Shown: positions 1 to 11,734 of the stretch, piece by piece
How positions within the stretch are numbered: the first letter of the stretch is position 1
Layout: each line of letters opens with the position of its first letter
Source: Plotosus lineatus
Lineage: Eukaryota; Chordata; Actinopteri; Siluriformes; Plotosidae
Direction of reading: 5' to 3'
DNA length: 64,000 bases
Assembly (NCBI GenBank): GCA_024760905.1
Contig: CM045746.1
Span: 6,514,466-6,578,465 of the forward strand
Position numbers and translations under genes: made by a program
The notes under the pieces: model-generated
What the model was told of the DNA's origin: nothing
The model's database searches: none
Seen by the model: the letters and a program-made list of their open reading frames with translations, nothing else

Positions 1-780
1 GATGATGTTGTCCTTTTGGCTTCATCAAGTCGGGCCCTCCAGCTCTCATTGGAGCGATTCGCAGCTGAGTGCAAAGCAGCCGGGATGAAGATCAGTACCT
101 CCAAGTCCGAGGCCATGGTTCTCATTCGGACAATGGTGGAATGCACCCTCCGGGTCGGGAATGAGGTCCTGCCACAAGTGGAGGAGTTTAAGTATCTTGG
201 GGTCTTGTTTACGAGTGAGGGAAGGATGGAGCGAGAGATCGACAGACGGATCGCTGCAGCCTCTGCTGTTAAGCGGTGCCTGTACCGGTCCGTCGTGGTG
301 AAAAAGGAGCTGAGCCGCAAGGCGAAGCTCTCAATTTACCAGTCGATCTACGTTCCAACCCTCACCTATGGTCACGAGCTTTGGGTAATGACCGAAAGAA
401 CAAGATCACGGATACAAGCGGCTGAAATGAGCTTCCTTCGCCGGGTGGCGGGGTTCTCCCTTAGAGATAGGGTGAGAAGCTCCGCCATCCGGGGAGAGCT
501 CGGAGTAGAGGTGGCTCGGGCATCTGGTCAGAATGCCCCCCGGACGCATCCCTGGTGTGGTGTTTCGGGCATGTCCAACCGGGAAGAGACCCCGGGGTTG
601 ACCTAGAACACGCTGGAGGGACTATGTCTCTCGGCTTGTCTGGGACCGCCTCGGTGTCCCCCCGGGAGAGTTGGAGGAAGTGGCTCGGGAGAGGGACGTC
701 TGGACCTCTTTGCTAAGGTTGCTGCCCCCGCGACCCAACCCTGGACTAAGCGGAGGAAGATGATGATGATGATGATGTCT
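1..780 (+). mobile_element. Rex3-type LINE, 3' part with GATG-type tail
   Basis: The plus strand encodes the end of a reverse transcriptase and its C-terminal region (16-606), including SKSEAMVL, FKYLGVLFTSEGRMERE, LSIYQSIYVPTLTYGHELW and AEMSFLRRVAG, diagnostic of the Rex3 family of the RTE clade in fish. The FADD box lies just at the window start (1-12 reads DDVV). After about 500 the copy loses the frame and has a deletion. The 3' UTR ends in a short ATG/GAT microsatellite (759-777), as expected for RTE elements that prime on their own repeat tail. The copy is cut by the window edge and is not coding-competent. Confidence 0.88.
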
Positions 781-1405
781 GTGTTCTGTGGTGTCAGTAA
801 CCCAGTCTGTACTAACAGGGATGTTGCTCCAGGCTGTTGGAGACCGAGGTTTATTAATATAGTTATAATTTATAATTTATATTTATAACATAATTAATAA
901 AAGTATATAATTATGGCCTTTTTTCAGCAGTGAAGGTTATAAGCTGGCCATGTACTTCACTTTCCTTTAACTAGTACATTTACATTAAACAGTGAGACTG
1001 GAAAAGGAACTCTGAATAGTTTTTTCTAAACATTGAATATTAATGCAAAATGAAGCATGTTACTATTGACCTTACTGAGATCCACATTCCAACCCAAACA
1101 CCTGTGCCTTTTGAGAGAAAGAGAATTTGTTAGAATATGGTAGACCTATCAAAATCATTATAAATAGAACATCACAACCCGGACAGGGAGTTTATACTTA
1201 TTACTCTAAAAACCCCCAAAAAAATAAATTAGAAAATTGTGACTAAACGTCAGAAAATGCTCTACAAAGAGTTATGAACATTTTAGACCTTGCAACAGTT
1301 TATTACAGACTTGACAAACCTTCAATCTGAATACAGCCCGGAACTGATGAATGAATAATACCACAACAGAGGAGGTATCAGGGGTTCACAGAAAACTGAG
1401 TAATA
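781..1405. other. Intron sequence, nothing recognised
   Basis: AT-rich intronic sequence between a Rex3 tail and a pogo-like element. Both strands were read; no open frame longer than a few dozen codons, no repeat boundary and no conserved motif could be supported. Confidence 0.5.
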
Positions 1406-2169
1406 CCGTGGTACCTAGACTTACGAATGTCTTTTACAACGAATTTTCCATGATACAAACTTCGATCCATCCATAAATCTGCCCCATCCAACGAGCAAAT
1501 TTTCAACTTACGAGCTTCTTCAGGGGAAATGCCTTTTCTGGGCCGATTAGCCTTGTATTCTTTCGTGTGTATTCCTCCGCGCTCCGAGAATGTCTTGTGC
1601 AGTGCTTCTCAATAATTTTCTGTGATGCCCTCTATAGGAAGGAAAAAAAACAAAAAACAAAAACACCCCCCCACCCCCCCAAACGTGACTATAGTGTTTA
1701 CTGCACTTGATATCATTTGCTTGGTGCTTTATCCCCACACCACAGGGAACACCGTGAGAGCACCACTGCCACCTGATGTACAGGATGCGCAATTAGCCTT
1801 GTTAAAATGTCCAAAAAATTAAGTAAATAAATAAAAAGTTTTAAAAAAGTAGTGTAAGTTAATGTTAAGTGCTTTTCTTAAGTTCAGACGCACTTACTGT
1901 ATTGTTTATTGACTTGTTTTATTATTTGTTAATTACAGTGTTAATGTTACTATGTAACAGTGTTATTATTGTGAAATGTTTGTGATATGTTTATCTTAAA
2001 TATATTATGTAAAAAATACATGCTCGTGTCAGGTTATATATGTTTGGGAGGGGTTGGAATGGATTTTGTTTTTCGATTGTTTCCGATGGGAATTTTGGTT
2101 TCATCTAACAAACGTTTCCACTTCCAAGCTTGCTATAATGGATTAAATTCATAAGTTGAGGTACCACTG
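1406..2169. mobile_element. Pogo/Tigger-like non-autonomous TIR element, copy 1
   Basis: A 764-bp element whose left end (CCGTGGTACCTAGACTTACG) is the reverse complement, with a few mismatches, of its right end at about 2150-2169. It is preceded by TA (1404-1405), as expected for Tc1/mariner/pogo insertions; the right-hand TA is mutated to CA. Ends of the form CAGTGGTACCTC-ACTTACGA resemble Tigger/pogo termini, and the class assignment rests on this resemblance. Internal segments at 1480-1800 recur at 32850-33090 and 37530-37580, showing a dispersed family. No transposase frame remains, and there is a C-rich run at 1663-1681. Confidence 0.7.
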
Positions 2170-3650
2170 CATTTACTTGAAATGTTAAAAATATGAAAAA
2201 CAACAGGCTTCTGGACCAACAATAAGGGAGCAAGTCTGCAGTCTGGTGACGTTTCGCAAAGCCTTTCTTGAGATACTACCTGGAAAGACTTCCCATCACC
2301 CAGGATTTCTACTTACACTTTGCTTTTCATACATCAGTTACTAATTTATACAGCTAAGCCAAAAATGTACCAAAGGAAATGGCTAACACTAACACTAATG
2401 CTAATCACATGCTCAGCTGTCAGGAACCTAGGGAGAACCACCACAGCAGTGATGCTCCAGTAAGAGTTCGATTGCTCCATCATGGCTGTTTTTACTCTTT
2501 AGGGTGTACTGCTGGAATTGCTCCTACTTTCTGTACCATTTCGGCATCGCTGTTCCAGAGTTTTTATTGCCCTCCGTCAAAGCCGTTCCATGGAGTACTT
2601 AAAAGGAAAAAAGTAAACTTTTATGAAAGCTGCTATAACGTCGAGTGCTTTTTAATCACTTCCGATAAAAGCCAAGGCTCAGAGGGCGAGCTGGGAAACT
2701 CCAAATGGTTCCACATGGATAGATTTCTTACATTCAAGCCTCAGCTCCGCTTCGGTTTAATCTTCACGCACTCCCCATACCAGGCGTCCTTTCCCCCCCC
2801 TCTCAGTGCAGTCTTGTCCTTCTTCGTCTACACCGCCTCATATTCTCCAATGATTTTTCAGTGGGAATACTTAATTAGATGAGATGAATTATGGGTTTTC
2901 CTATTTGATGCACTGTTTACTTCATCAACAACACAAATGACAGTGTAAACATGCACAGGTTTCAGTATAATGAATTGACCTTTAGGGGCATCAATAACAC
3001 TGTGTAATGTGATGACCAAGTTCACAATTTCATAATTACTTAGTGGTGGATAATTGTACATGATTTTTTTGCCTTCTGGGGATCAACCACCATCATCAAA
3101 ATACATGACAACCATGAAGCCATCTTGAGAGTCAACCATGAGGTCGTGGCTTCCTTCACGGAAAATTTAGTCATGCTGAAAATTCCTGTGGGCCAATTGC
3201 CACATTAGTTTAAATGTCGTAACTAGGAAGGCATATGTGATGCAAACAAGACGTACTTAATGTTCCTGCAGATTTTTATGTAGGGGAAAATAAACATGGA
3301 ACGGCGACTGCAATGTAAGCATCACAGTTTGTGTTAGTAGACATGACGGCTGCAATGTATGCATCGACTATGCTCACATGTCCCAGACAAGTGAATATTC
3401 ACTCCGCTCATAGTTGTATGTATCTAAGTGTGGTCTAAGTGTGATATGGTTCTCAGATCAGTCAAGTAATGAGATGTTATAATTGAATAACAAATTAAAC
3501 ATAGTTTATGACCTATATTTTGTTGCTCTAATGGGTATTTGGATGAATTCACTGCGCACGTTCTGGCTCTCGGTTATGCTTAGTTGATTATGTTCAGAGT
3601 AAACATTTGACTTACACTGTGTTTATTTAAGACATTTGAAACAAACAAGT
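2170..3650. other. Intron sequence, nothing firmly recognised
   Basis: The longest open frame (2379-2882, plus) has no family resemblance that I can recognise and begins with a simple Asn/Thr alternation from a TAACAC repeat. I treat it as chance. No repeat boundary is evident. Confidence 0.4.
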
Positions 3651-3659
3651 TAGCCTAAT

Positions 3660-3775
3660 GTGAATCACTTTTGACTATGGGAGGAAACCGGAGTACCAAA
3701 AGAAAGAAACCCAAAAGCCCTCACTGAGCTCAGGACCTTGCAGTGAGGGAGACATGCTAACCACTATGCCACGTT
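3660..3775 (-). repeat. tRNA-derived SINE fragment (family B)
   Basis: The phrase GGGAGGAAACCGGAGTACC, followed about 80 bases later by a GCTAACCACTATGCCAC block, is the signature of a very common fish SINE seen here reversed. The GCTAACCAC block is the tRNA-like head on the minus strand. Only the head half is present. Better copies are at 18672-19012 and 19466-19855. Confidence 0.6.
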
Positions 3776-3837
3776 AAACAACTAAAATAAATCAAAATAT
3801 TCTCACTTAAGAACAATTTATTTCACAGGAAGTGAAA

Positions 3838-4795
3838 CGGATCCACCCTGAATATCTCAGGGCTCTGTATGTTGTAGGACTGTCTTGGTTGACACATCTC
3901 TGCAACATCGCATGGTCATCGGGGGCCGTATATTTGGGGGGGTTGGAGTCCGTGCCAAGGCTGTCCTTTGTCACCGATTCTGTTTATAATTTTTAGGCAC
4001 AGCCGAAGCCTTAAGGGTTCTGGTTTGGTGACCATAGGATCTTGTCTCTGCTTTTTGCAGATGACGTTGTCCTTTTGACTTTTTCAATCTGGGACCTCCA
4101 GCTCTCATTGGAGCGATTCACAACTGAGTGCAAAGTGGCTGGGTTGAGAATTAGCACCTCTAAGTCTGAGGCCATGGTCCTCAGTCGAAAAATGGCAGAA
4201 TACATCCTTTGGGTCTGGAATGAGGTCCTGCCCCAAGTAGAGGCGTTCAAGTATCTCAGGGTCTTGCTCACGAGTGAGGGAAGGATGGAGCAGAAGATCG
4301 ACAGGCAGATTGCTGCAGCCTCTGCAATACAAACCTCTTAATGTACCAGTCGATCTACATTCCAACCCTCACCTATAGTCACGAGTTTTGGGTAGTGACC
4401 GAAAGAAAAAGACCGCAGATACAGGCTGCTGAAAAGAGCTTCCTTTGCTGGGTGGCGGGGCTCTCCCTTAGAGATAGGGTGAGAAGCTCAGCCATCCCGG
4501 AGGAGCTCTGAGTAGAACCACTACTTCTCTGCGTTGAGAAGAGCCAGTTGAGATGGCTCAGGCATCTGGTTAGAATGCCTCCCTGGTGTGGTGTTTTGGG
4601 CATGTCCAACCTGGAAGAGACATTGGGGTTGACCTAGAACACACTGGAGGGATTATGTCTCTCGGATAGTCTGGGAACGCCTTGGTGTCCCCCCCGAAAG
4701 AGTTGTAGGAAGTGGCTGGGGAGAGGAACATCTGGAACTCTTTGCTCAGGTTGCTGCCCTCATGACCCAGCACCAGATTATGCAGAAGATAAGGT
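3838..4795 (+). mobile_element. Rex3-type LINE fragment with internal deletion
   Basis: Homology begins in the RT finger region (ISGLCMLxDCLG-like words at 3850-3900), jumps by deletion near 3940 to the SPILFI region, and then runs through LLFADDVVLL (4047-4080), TSKSEAMVLSRKM and VLLTSEGRMEQKID to the Rex3 C-terminus and 3' UTR at about 4790. Stops and a deletion near 4335 break the frame. The catalytic FADD is still legible, but the element is dead. Confidence 0.85.
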
Positions 4796-4799
4796 GAAA

Positions 4800-6590
4800 T
4801 AGGAAGCTTCTCAGATGAAAATGATGTTGCTAGAAAAACTTTTATAAGGTTTTTACACAGCCCGAATTTCATCTCTGCAGCTGCGCGTTCATTTTGTGAT
4901 GTCACTTTAAATTCCGATACTGGCCTTAAATTGTAGGCAATAAAAGTCGTTGGCATTCTGGTGGGAGTTTTAGCGAAAGGGAAATTCGTGGTAGGATGGG
5001 GAGGAGGAGGAGGAGGATTACAGTTTGGAAGCTTTTTATCCCTTTATTTATAGTGTATTAATTAAAGGACTCAGGCTCAATTGTTTTATCGACCGCATCA
5101 CAGACACACAAACTCCTCAGAGACAAGGACAAAGAAATGAGAACACGAGTTATTGCATTTGTGGGCGAGTGTGTGTGCACGTACAAAAGCATATGTTGTT
5201 AAACTCTGACACTGCTGACAAACGCTTAAAACATTGTTCAATATTTACAGAATTAGATGTGCCAGCAATCTTGCTTGAAATAAAAGTTCACTTTCTCTTA
5301 TGATGTTATGACTGGTGGCGTTAAAAAGGTTCTTCAGAGTTGTCCACTTCACTTCCACCAACAATCTCCAGCAATAACTACTCTTCGTAGTTTTAGATAC
5401 ACCTTACTTTGCTGCAAACCTTGTTTTTTTTTTTATTTCTAAGAAGAAAAAAGTTCATCTGAGGGATCTTGAGATAGTTCCATTAAACCTTTATCCCAAT
5501 TTGGAACCAGGTTTTCTCAGTGATCCTGTGTTCCCCAGATCCACCCACCATTCTCTTCATGATATCTTCAACTCCACCTTGAGTTGCCAGCTTTGTTCTA
5601 GTACTCACTCAGATCCGTTTAAGTTCCACAAAAAAGTTCATGAGATCTTTACATCCATCCTGATGTTCTCAGATCCCCTTTATCTATTCAAATCCATCTG
5701 GACCTATCCACTAGTCCATTACTCCACCAAAATGATCTTAGAGGTTTAGTGAGCACTACAGGGTGACGCTTGAAAGATATATTTTTTTCAAACTCAATCA
5801 ATGTCCAGTACATCTATTTATAGATCTTTCATCCCATCAATTAGGTCCTCAATCCAAACAACCCACAAGTTCCTTGGATCCATGAAAGCAATAGTCAAAT
5901 ACAGAACGGTTCCCATTCCTTCATTCTTTTAAATTAAAACCTATCTTCAGGTTCTCTGATTCATCCAAAGATCTTATGATCCATCCAAGTATCTGAGGTC
6001 CATTCTGGTTATAAACTGGTGAGATCTTCAGAATCAGATCACAATTCAGTTCCAGGACTTTAAGACTGAGATCGCTGTTGAGCTATTGAGATCCACAATG
6101 AGATCTTCAGTCAGTTCAAACAAAAATTCTTCAGGTCCTTCAGCAATTCAGTACAATCCATCTCAACTTTCTTATCATGACATCTTCTAGTCAAGTATTT
6201 TCAACAACCTTCAGAATTGATGCAACATTCACCAGTTGTCGTCCACGTTCCTTTGATCAATCTAAAGTTTAGTTGCTCAGGGATTCTCAGAGGAATTTCA
6301 ATTCTGTTTTTTTTTTTTTTTTTTTTGTCCTTCTGATTTAAAGAAAACTCAGAGTGGCTATCATAGCATTTAAGGTACCTTCCCTAGGCAAAAATGGATT
6401 ATTATAACTTCGTTTAGTCATAATAAAATGTCTCCCCACTGGATGTTAAATGAACATTTTGCCCCATGTTAAAAGATTTTTTTTCCTCAACAGGATCCCA
6501 TGCATGGTGTAATGGCTTCTTTTCAGGCCCAGGCCCCACCCTTCCACCAAGTTTGATGAATATCAGATCAGCAGATTATGTCTGTTGGGC
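4800..6590. other. Intron sequence with a GATC-rich degenerate stretch
   Basis: No gene or transposon end was recognised. Between about 5500 and 6250 the words AGATCC, AGATCT and TTCAT recur irregularly every 20-60 bases, giving a degenerate repeat texture without a clean period. A poly-T run lies at 6306-6327. Confidence 0.35.
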
Positions 6591-6599
6591 TTTGTTACT

Positions 6600-6815
6600 A
6601 TCGAGCCAACTGACTCATCAGGCTGGAGCTTATCCTGGTTTGTAAAGTGAAATGATTAGTAGTGAGCAGGTTACCCTCCCAGTATTCTTAACAGAATACT
6701 GCTGAATGGACGGAAGCACACTTGTGGTTAAGACAGTGGGGATCCAAAAAAAGATACGAATGCACGACCTCTTGATCATGAGCCAAGCACACTAATCACT
6801 ACACCACCAGCCAAA
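6600..6815 (-). repeat. tRNA-derived SINE-like fragment
   Basis: On the minus strand, 6815-6755 reads as a tRNA-like head: GGCTGGTGGTGTAGTGATTA (A-box region), then GATCATGAGCC reversed as an anticodon-arm-like block, then a degenerate B box (CATTCGTATC). The B box and loop are decayed, so this is a SINE relic and not a tRNA gene. The downstream body was not matched to the other SINEs in this window. Confidence 0.5.
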
Positions 6816-6874
6816 CTCAATCAAAATCCTATCAATTGTTTGTTTAGTGTGAATTGTGTGAATAGGTTTCTATT

Positions 6875-7665
6875 AAGTAAAGGAGCAGATCTGGGGGTCT
6901 CAGGCATAGAGAGTTCTGATAAATTGTGATGTTGGGATGCTGTCACATTCTCACTACATGCTCACCCAGGTCTGTTGACAGTTGGATGGTTGATTTCCCC
7001 AACGTCATAGGGTACCCTCATGTCTGCATTCCTTCTGGTTCTCTCTTTTAGTTATGCTGCCATAGCCAGTCATGCTGGAGTCCCTGCTTTCACTCAGCAA
7101 TAATAAATTCTTCTCTAACCATTCCACAATTATGAGTCTCTCTCCCTCTCTCCTTCTTTTTGCTGAGGTACACATTCTCCTTCTGGGATGCTGATGATCC
7201 CGATCCTTCTGCTTTCTGAATTCTGTGGTCTGTCCTGGTGTGCTGATGTGGACTGGAGGTCTCATCTTGGAAGCCCCTCCTTCCTGCTGATGAGGATACC
7301 GATATGTGCACTAACAGAGGAAGAAGACTTTTCACTTCTGGTGATATTAGCTCCCCCCCACAATTATTTAGGACTTACAGGTGTGTAACCAACTGGGCTG
7401 CATTTTCAACTGTAATGAATGAATGAATGAATGAATGAATGAATGAACGAACAGGTCGATCAATCAATCAGCCAATGAATGAATAAATGAATGAATCAAT
7501 CAATCAATCAATGGCAACACTCATTTGGGATGTGCAGGGGTTGGGGTGTAGAAAATGTTTAAATTCTTTTATACTTTGTAAACTCCGACTTTTGTTGTCT
7601 AAAGCTACCTTGTCAATTGTAAAAAACACAAAACAAATAAAACTGAATTGAATTTCATAAATGTT
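6875..7665 (+). mobile_element. 3' UTR of a jockey-superfamily LINE (same family as 61790-63560)
   Basis: This stretch matches, in the opposite orientation, the 3' UTR of the LINE at 61790-63560. Shared words include GAGCAGATCTGGG, CATAGAGAGTTCTG, GAGGTACACATTCTCCTT and ACAATTATTTAGGACTTACA. It ends with AATAAAACTGAATTGAATTT at about 7640-7660, a typical short ATTGA-type LINE tail. A (GAAT)n run at 7411-7448 is embedded. There is no coding sequence, so this is a strongly 5'-truncated copy on the plus strand. Confidence 0.7.
7411..7512. repeat. (GAAT)n / (CAAT)n tetranucleotide run
   Basis: About ten GAAT units from 7411, followed by GAATGAAC variants and a second run of CAAT units at 7491-7512. 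It sits inside the LINE 3' UTR listed at 6875-7665. Confidence 0.9.
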
Positions 7666-7689
7666 TGATAAAAAGCCTTTAATAATATC

Positions 7690-7850
7690 CTAAATTTGGA
7701 TCTGCTACAAAATGTTCAAAACCCCATCCCTCCACCAATTTTGGTGAAAATCTGTTTAGTGGATTTTATAGGGTATAATCATGCTAAAAGGCAAACAAAC
7801 AAAAATACAAAAACAAGTGAATGCATATAAAACATCCTCCACCAAGCAGT
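7690..7850 (+). repeat. Dispersed fish repeat tail (GCAAACAAACAAA-type)
   Basis: The phrase around CCAATTTTGGTGAAAATCTG followed by AGGCAAACAAACAAAAATAC is a widespread fish repeat ending with an AAAC-rich tail. The family was not resolved. No coding potential. Confidence 0.35.
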
Positions 7851-7975
7851 GGCAAAGGTAAAAAGCCCCGCCCTCTCTTTTGGATGGTAATTGCTTCAGC
7901 TCCAGATGTTCTCATGCTAGCTCAAAGCTTCACAATAAACATTTTAACAGATGTGTTTGTAAAACTGGAATATTA

Positions 7976-8770
<795 letters not shown>

Positions 8771-8774
8771 CTGC

Positions 8775-9830
8775 CTGACACAATGAACAGCTTCTTTGCA
8801 TGCTTTGAATCAACAAGCAGCGGGGAGACCGTACATCTTTCCTGCCCGAGGAGCAGCAGCAGCCCATCATCCTACAGTGGTACCAAGTGTGATTTACCCA
8901 GGGGAAGATCAATGTTAACAAGGCTGCAGGACCACATAAGGCCGAACTTGAAATCATCCGCTGACCAGCTGGCTTGAGTTTTCAAGGACATTTTCAACTC
9001 CTGCAGCTTGCTATGGTCCCTGCCTTCCTCATCTCCGAATTCATTGTTCCTGTGCCCAAAAAAAAATCAGCTGCCCCAATGACTATTCACCAGTTGCCAT
9101 GACCTTGATAATCATGAAGTGGTTTGAGAGGATCCTCCTTAACCACATCAATGATGTTATACCTGCGGGTCTGGACAGCCTTCAGTTCCACCTACGTGAA
9201 GAACCACTCTACAGAGGATGCTGTTTTGCTAGCACTCCAGACAGCAATGACTCACCTGGAGCCCTCAAATGCTTATGTCAGGATGCTATTCGTCGACTTC
9301 AGTTCATATTTCAACACTGTTCTCCAGGAGAAGCTAGTACTGAAGCATGACATCTTGGCACTGTCCGCCACTTGGTGTTACTGGATCAAGAACTTTCTCA
9401 CCAACGGACCTCAGGTGGTGAGGATACGAAACTCTTCCTCATCCACCCTTATCCCGAACACTGGAATACCATAGGGCTGTGTGCTTAGCCCGGCCCTCTT
9501 CAGCCTCTTTAAAGATGACTGCTCTGCTTTACCCCAAACACACCTGTGAAATTTGCTGATGACACCACTGTGGTATGCCTCATATCATACAATGATGAGA
9601 CCCACTACAGAGAGGATCTACAGCACTTGATATACTGGTGTTCAACTAATAACCTCATTCTGAACACCAGAAAGACCAGGGAGGTCATAGTGGGCTGAGT
9701 GGTGAAAACTGCGCAGGGAATCGTGGTCTACCATATACCGGATCTGGACACAATATACTAGTACACTGTCCTGGTCCAAAAGAAGGCCAGCCGCATCACG
9801 ACAAATTCCACACACCTGTGAGATGGACTG
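8775..9830 (+). mobile_element. L2/CR1-type LINE fragment (RT domain)
   Basis: Decayed RT coding sequence on the plus strand: INxNKAAGPH at about 8910, FIVPVPKKK at about 9050, STEDAVLLALQTAMTHLEP (9200-9265), MLFVDFSSYFNTV (9280-9320) and LILNTRKTREVIVG at about 9655. These are motifs of L2/CR1-type reverse transcriptases in fish. Several frameshifts and stops break it and the 3' end is deleted. It stops where the 5' UTR of an RTE-like LINE begins, at about 9848. Confidence 0.8.
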
Positions 9831-9847
9831 TTTGTACCGCTTTCCCA

Positions 9848-11733
9848 AATGCAGCCATGCAGTGGGGGTCAGGGGTACAAGCCCGTGTTCTTTCTCATAC
9901 CGGTCCCAAGCCTGGACAAATGCAGAGGATTGTGTCAAGAAGGGCATCCAATGTAAAATCTATGCCAAATCAAACATGTGAATCATTAATATGACTTCCA
10001 AACTGGATCGATCGAGGCCCTGTTTAACCCGACCGCCATCAGTTCTGTTAACCAACAGGGTGCTGGTGGAAACTGAACTACTGTTGGTCGAGGAAGGAGA
10101 GGCGGGAGGCATGTCCGTGGGCGGAGAGAGAAGGCGAAAGGCATGAGTCTATGACTGAGAGTAGGGACTTTAAATGTTGGAATTATGACAGGAAAAGCTA
10201 TAGAGCTGGCTGACTTGATGCAGAGGAGGAAAGCAGACATTAGGGTTATGACTAATATTAGATTTCTAAGCCTGTGGTTTTACATGATGAACTTTAGCCT
10301 AAAACTCACAAAAATAACCCTTTCTTGTTCATACATTGAAAAAAATCTCCTGCACCTGAAGTAATTTACTATTTAAACAATGAAAAATGACACTTGAAAA
10401 CCCCAAAAAAACCTCACATTGCTAAAATAGAAAATTAAATCATAGAATTGTCTGTAAACCAAATTTATTATTAAAACCAGTACATTGGCAGAAGTTATAA
10501 ATAATATATTATTATTATTCAAGATCTGCAGCAAAAGTCTCAAATTTCTGAATTAGTGTCGATAAATTTACAGTTCAGATATTTGTCAGTTTTGCAAGTT
10601 GGTGTGGATCGGCTCCATAAGCTTTACACCTCTCTCAGCCACTATGTACTATATACTATCTGTTAACCAAGTGAAAACTGGAGGTTTGAATCGAGTTCAC
10701 AGTTAATATTATGATGAACTCATAATATCACCTCACTGCCTTGGACCCTTGTTGCTTATTATTGTTTGTAGACACTCTTTGCCTTTCTTGCCTTTGCTTT
10801 TCTTTAATCTGTCTGACTTACTGTCTTCTTACACATCACCTAAAACATAAGCCAAAGTAACTCAAATATTCGCTTTCTTCAATATTTCAATCGGGGTCAA
10901 AACACAATTCTGGCCGTCATTTTTCTTTTGCTTTCAAGGATTTTGCACCTCGTTGAAGGAACTTGAAATGAACTGCGAAATGAAACCACTCTGGGTTCGA
11001 CTGAAGACATACATTTTCATTTCCTATTAGTAATCTTATCAAAAGTGAGGTGATGTTGGATGCAGGAGGTTTTTGCATTACCCAATAAAATAATTTCAAA
11101 AAATTAATATTAATTAAAAGTTCACCAAATACAACATCAGGAAAGTATAAATTTTGAAAAAAAAATTCAGTCATAACCCTTGTGGACATACTGTGTGTTC
11201 AGGAGACCAGGTGGAAAGGTAGCAAGGCTAGAAGCTTAAGAGCAGGGTTTAAGCTGTTTTATCATGGTGTGCATGGGAAGAGAAATGGAGTAGGAATAAT
11301 CTTGAAGGAGGGGTTGGTCAGGAATGTTACAGAAGTGAAAAGCGTGTCGGACAGAGCGATGAGTCTCAAGTTAGAAATTGTGTGATGTTCAATGTTGTTA
11401 GTGCTTATGCCCCACAGGCAGGATGTGAGCTAGAAGAGAAGGAGAGATTCTGGAGTGACTTAGATGAAGTGATGCAGAGTACCCCCAGAGGTGAAAGAGT
11501 GGTCATTGGTGCAGACTTCAATGGACATGTTGGAGCAGGCAACAGAGGGGACGAGGAAGTGATGGGCAGGATTTGTATCCAGGAAAGGAATACAGAAGGA
11601 CAGATGTTGATAGATTTTACAAAAAGGATGGAAATGGCTGTGGTGAATACTTTCTTCCAGAAGAGACTGAGCACCTCTCTGGCAGGGAAAAAGCCTGAGC
11701 TGGTGTGTAAGGTAGGGATAGATATATACTAGA
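9848..11733 (+). mobile_element. RTE-like LINE (family 2), 5' part, split by a hAT-like insertion
   Basis: 5' UTR and endonuclease half of the RTE-like LINE family, also seen at 34040-36697. The UTR includes CAACAGGGTGCTGGTGGAAA. The first EN motif LNVG(I)MTGKAIELADLM is at about 10175, then after the insertion ILCVQETRWKGSKARS (11188-11235), GERVVIGADFNGHVGAG (11491-11540) and MAVVNTFFQKR. The domain is an APE-type endonuclease. There is a frameshift near 11380. The copy stops in the EN region, where a Rex3 copy begins. The hAT-like element at 10241-11181 interrupts it. Confidence 0.85.
10241..11181. mobile_element. Non-autonomous hAT-like element inserted in the LINE
   Basis: The left end TAGGGTTATGACT is repeated inverted at the right end (AGTCATAACCCTT), and the 941 bp between them are absent from the homologous LINE copy at 34430. 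Flanking octamers GCAGACAT (10233-10240) and GTGGACAT (11182-11189) are a two-mismatch 8-bp target duplication of the LINE sequence. An 8-bp duplication and TAGGG ends point to hAT. The interior is AT-rich with no transposase frame, so it depended on another element to move. Confidence 0.78.
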
Positions 11734-11734
11734 T

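Noticed and set aside
2379..2882. 167-codon plus-strand open frame
   Set aside because: No family resemblance, starts in a simple AACACT repeat, and has no splice or element context. Treated as chance.
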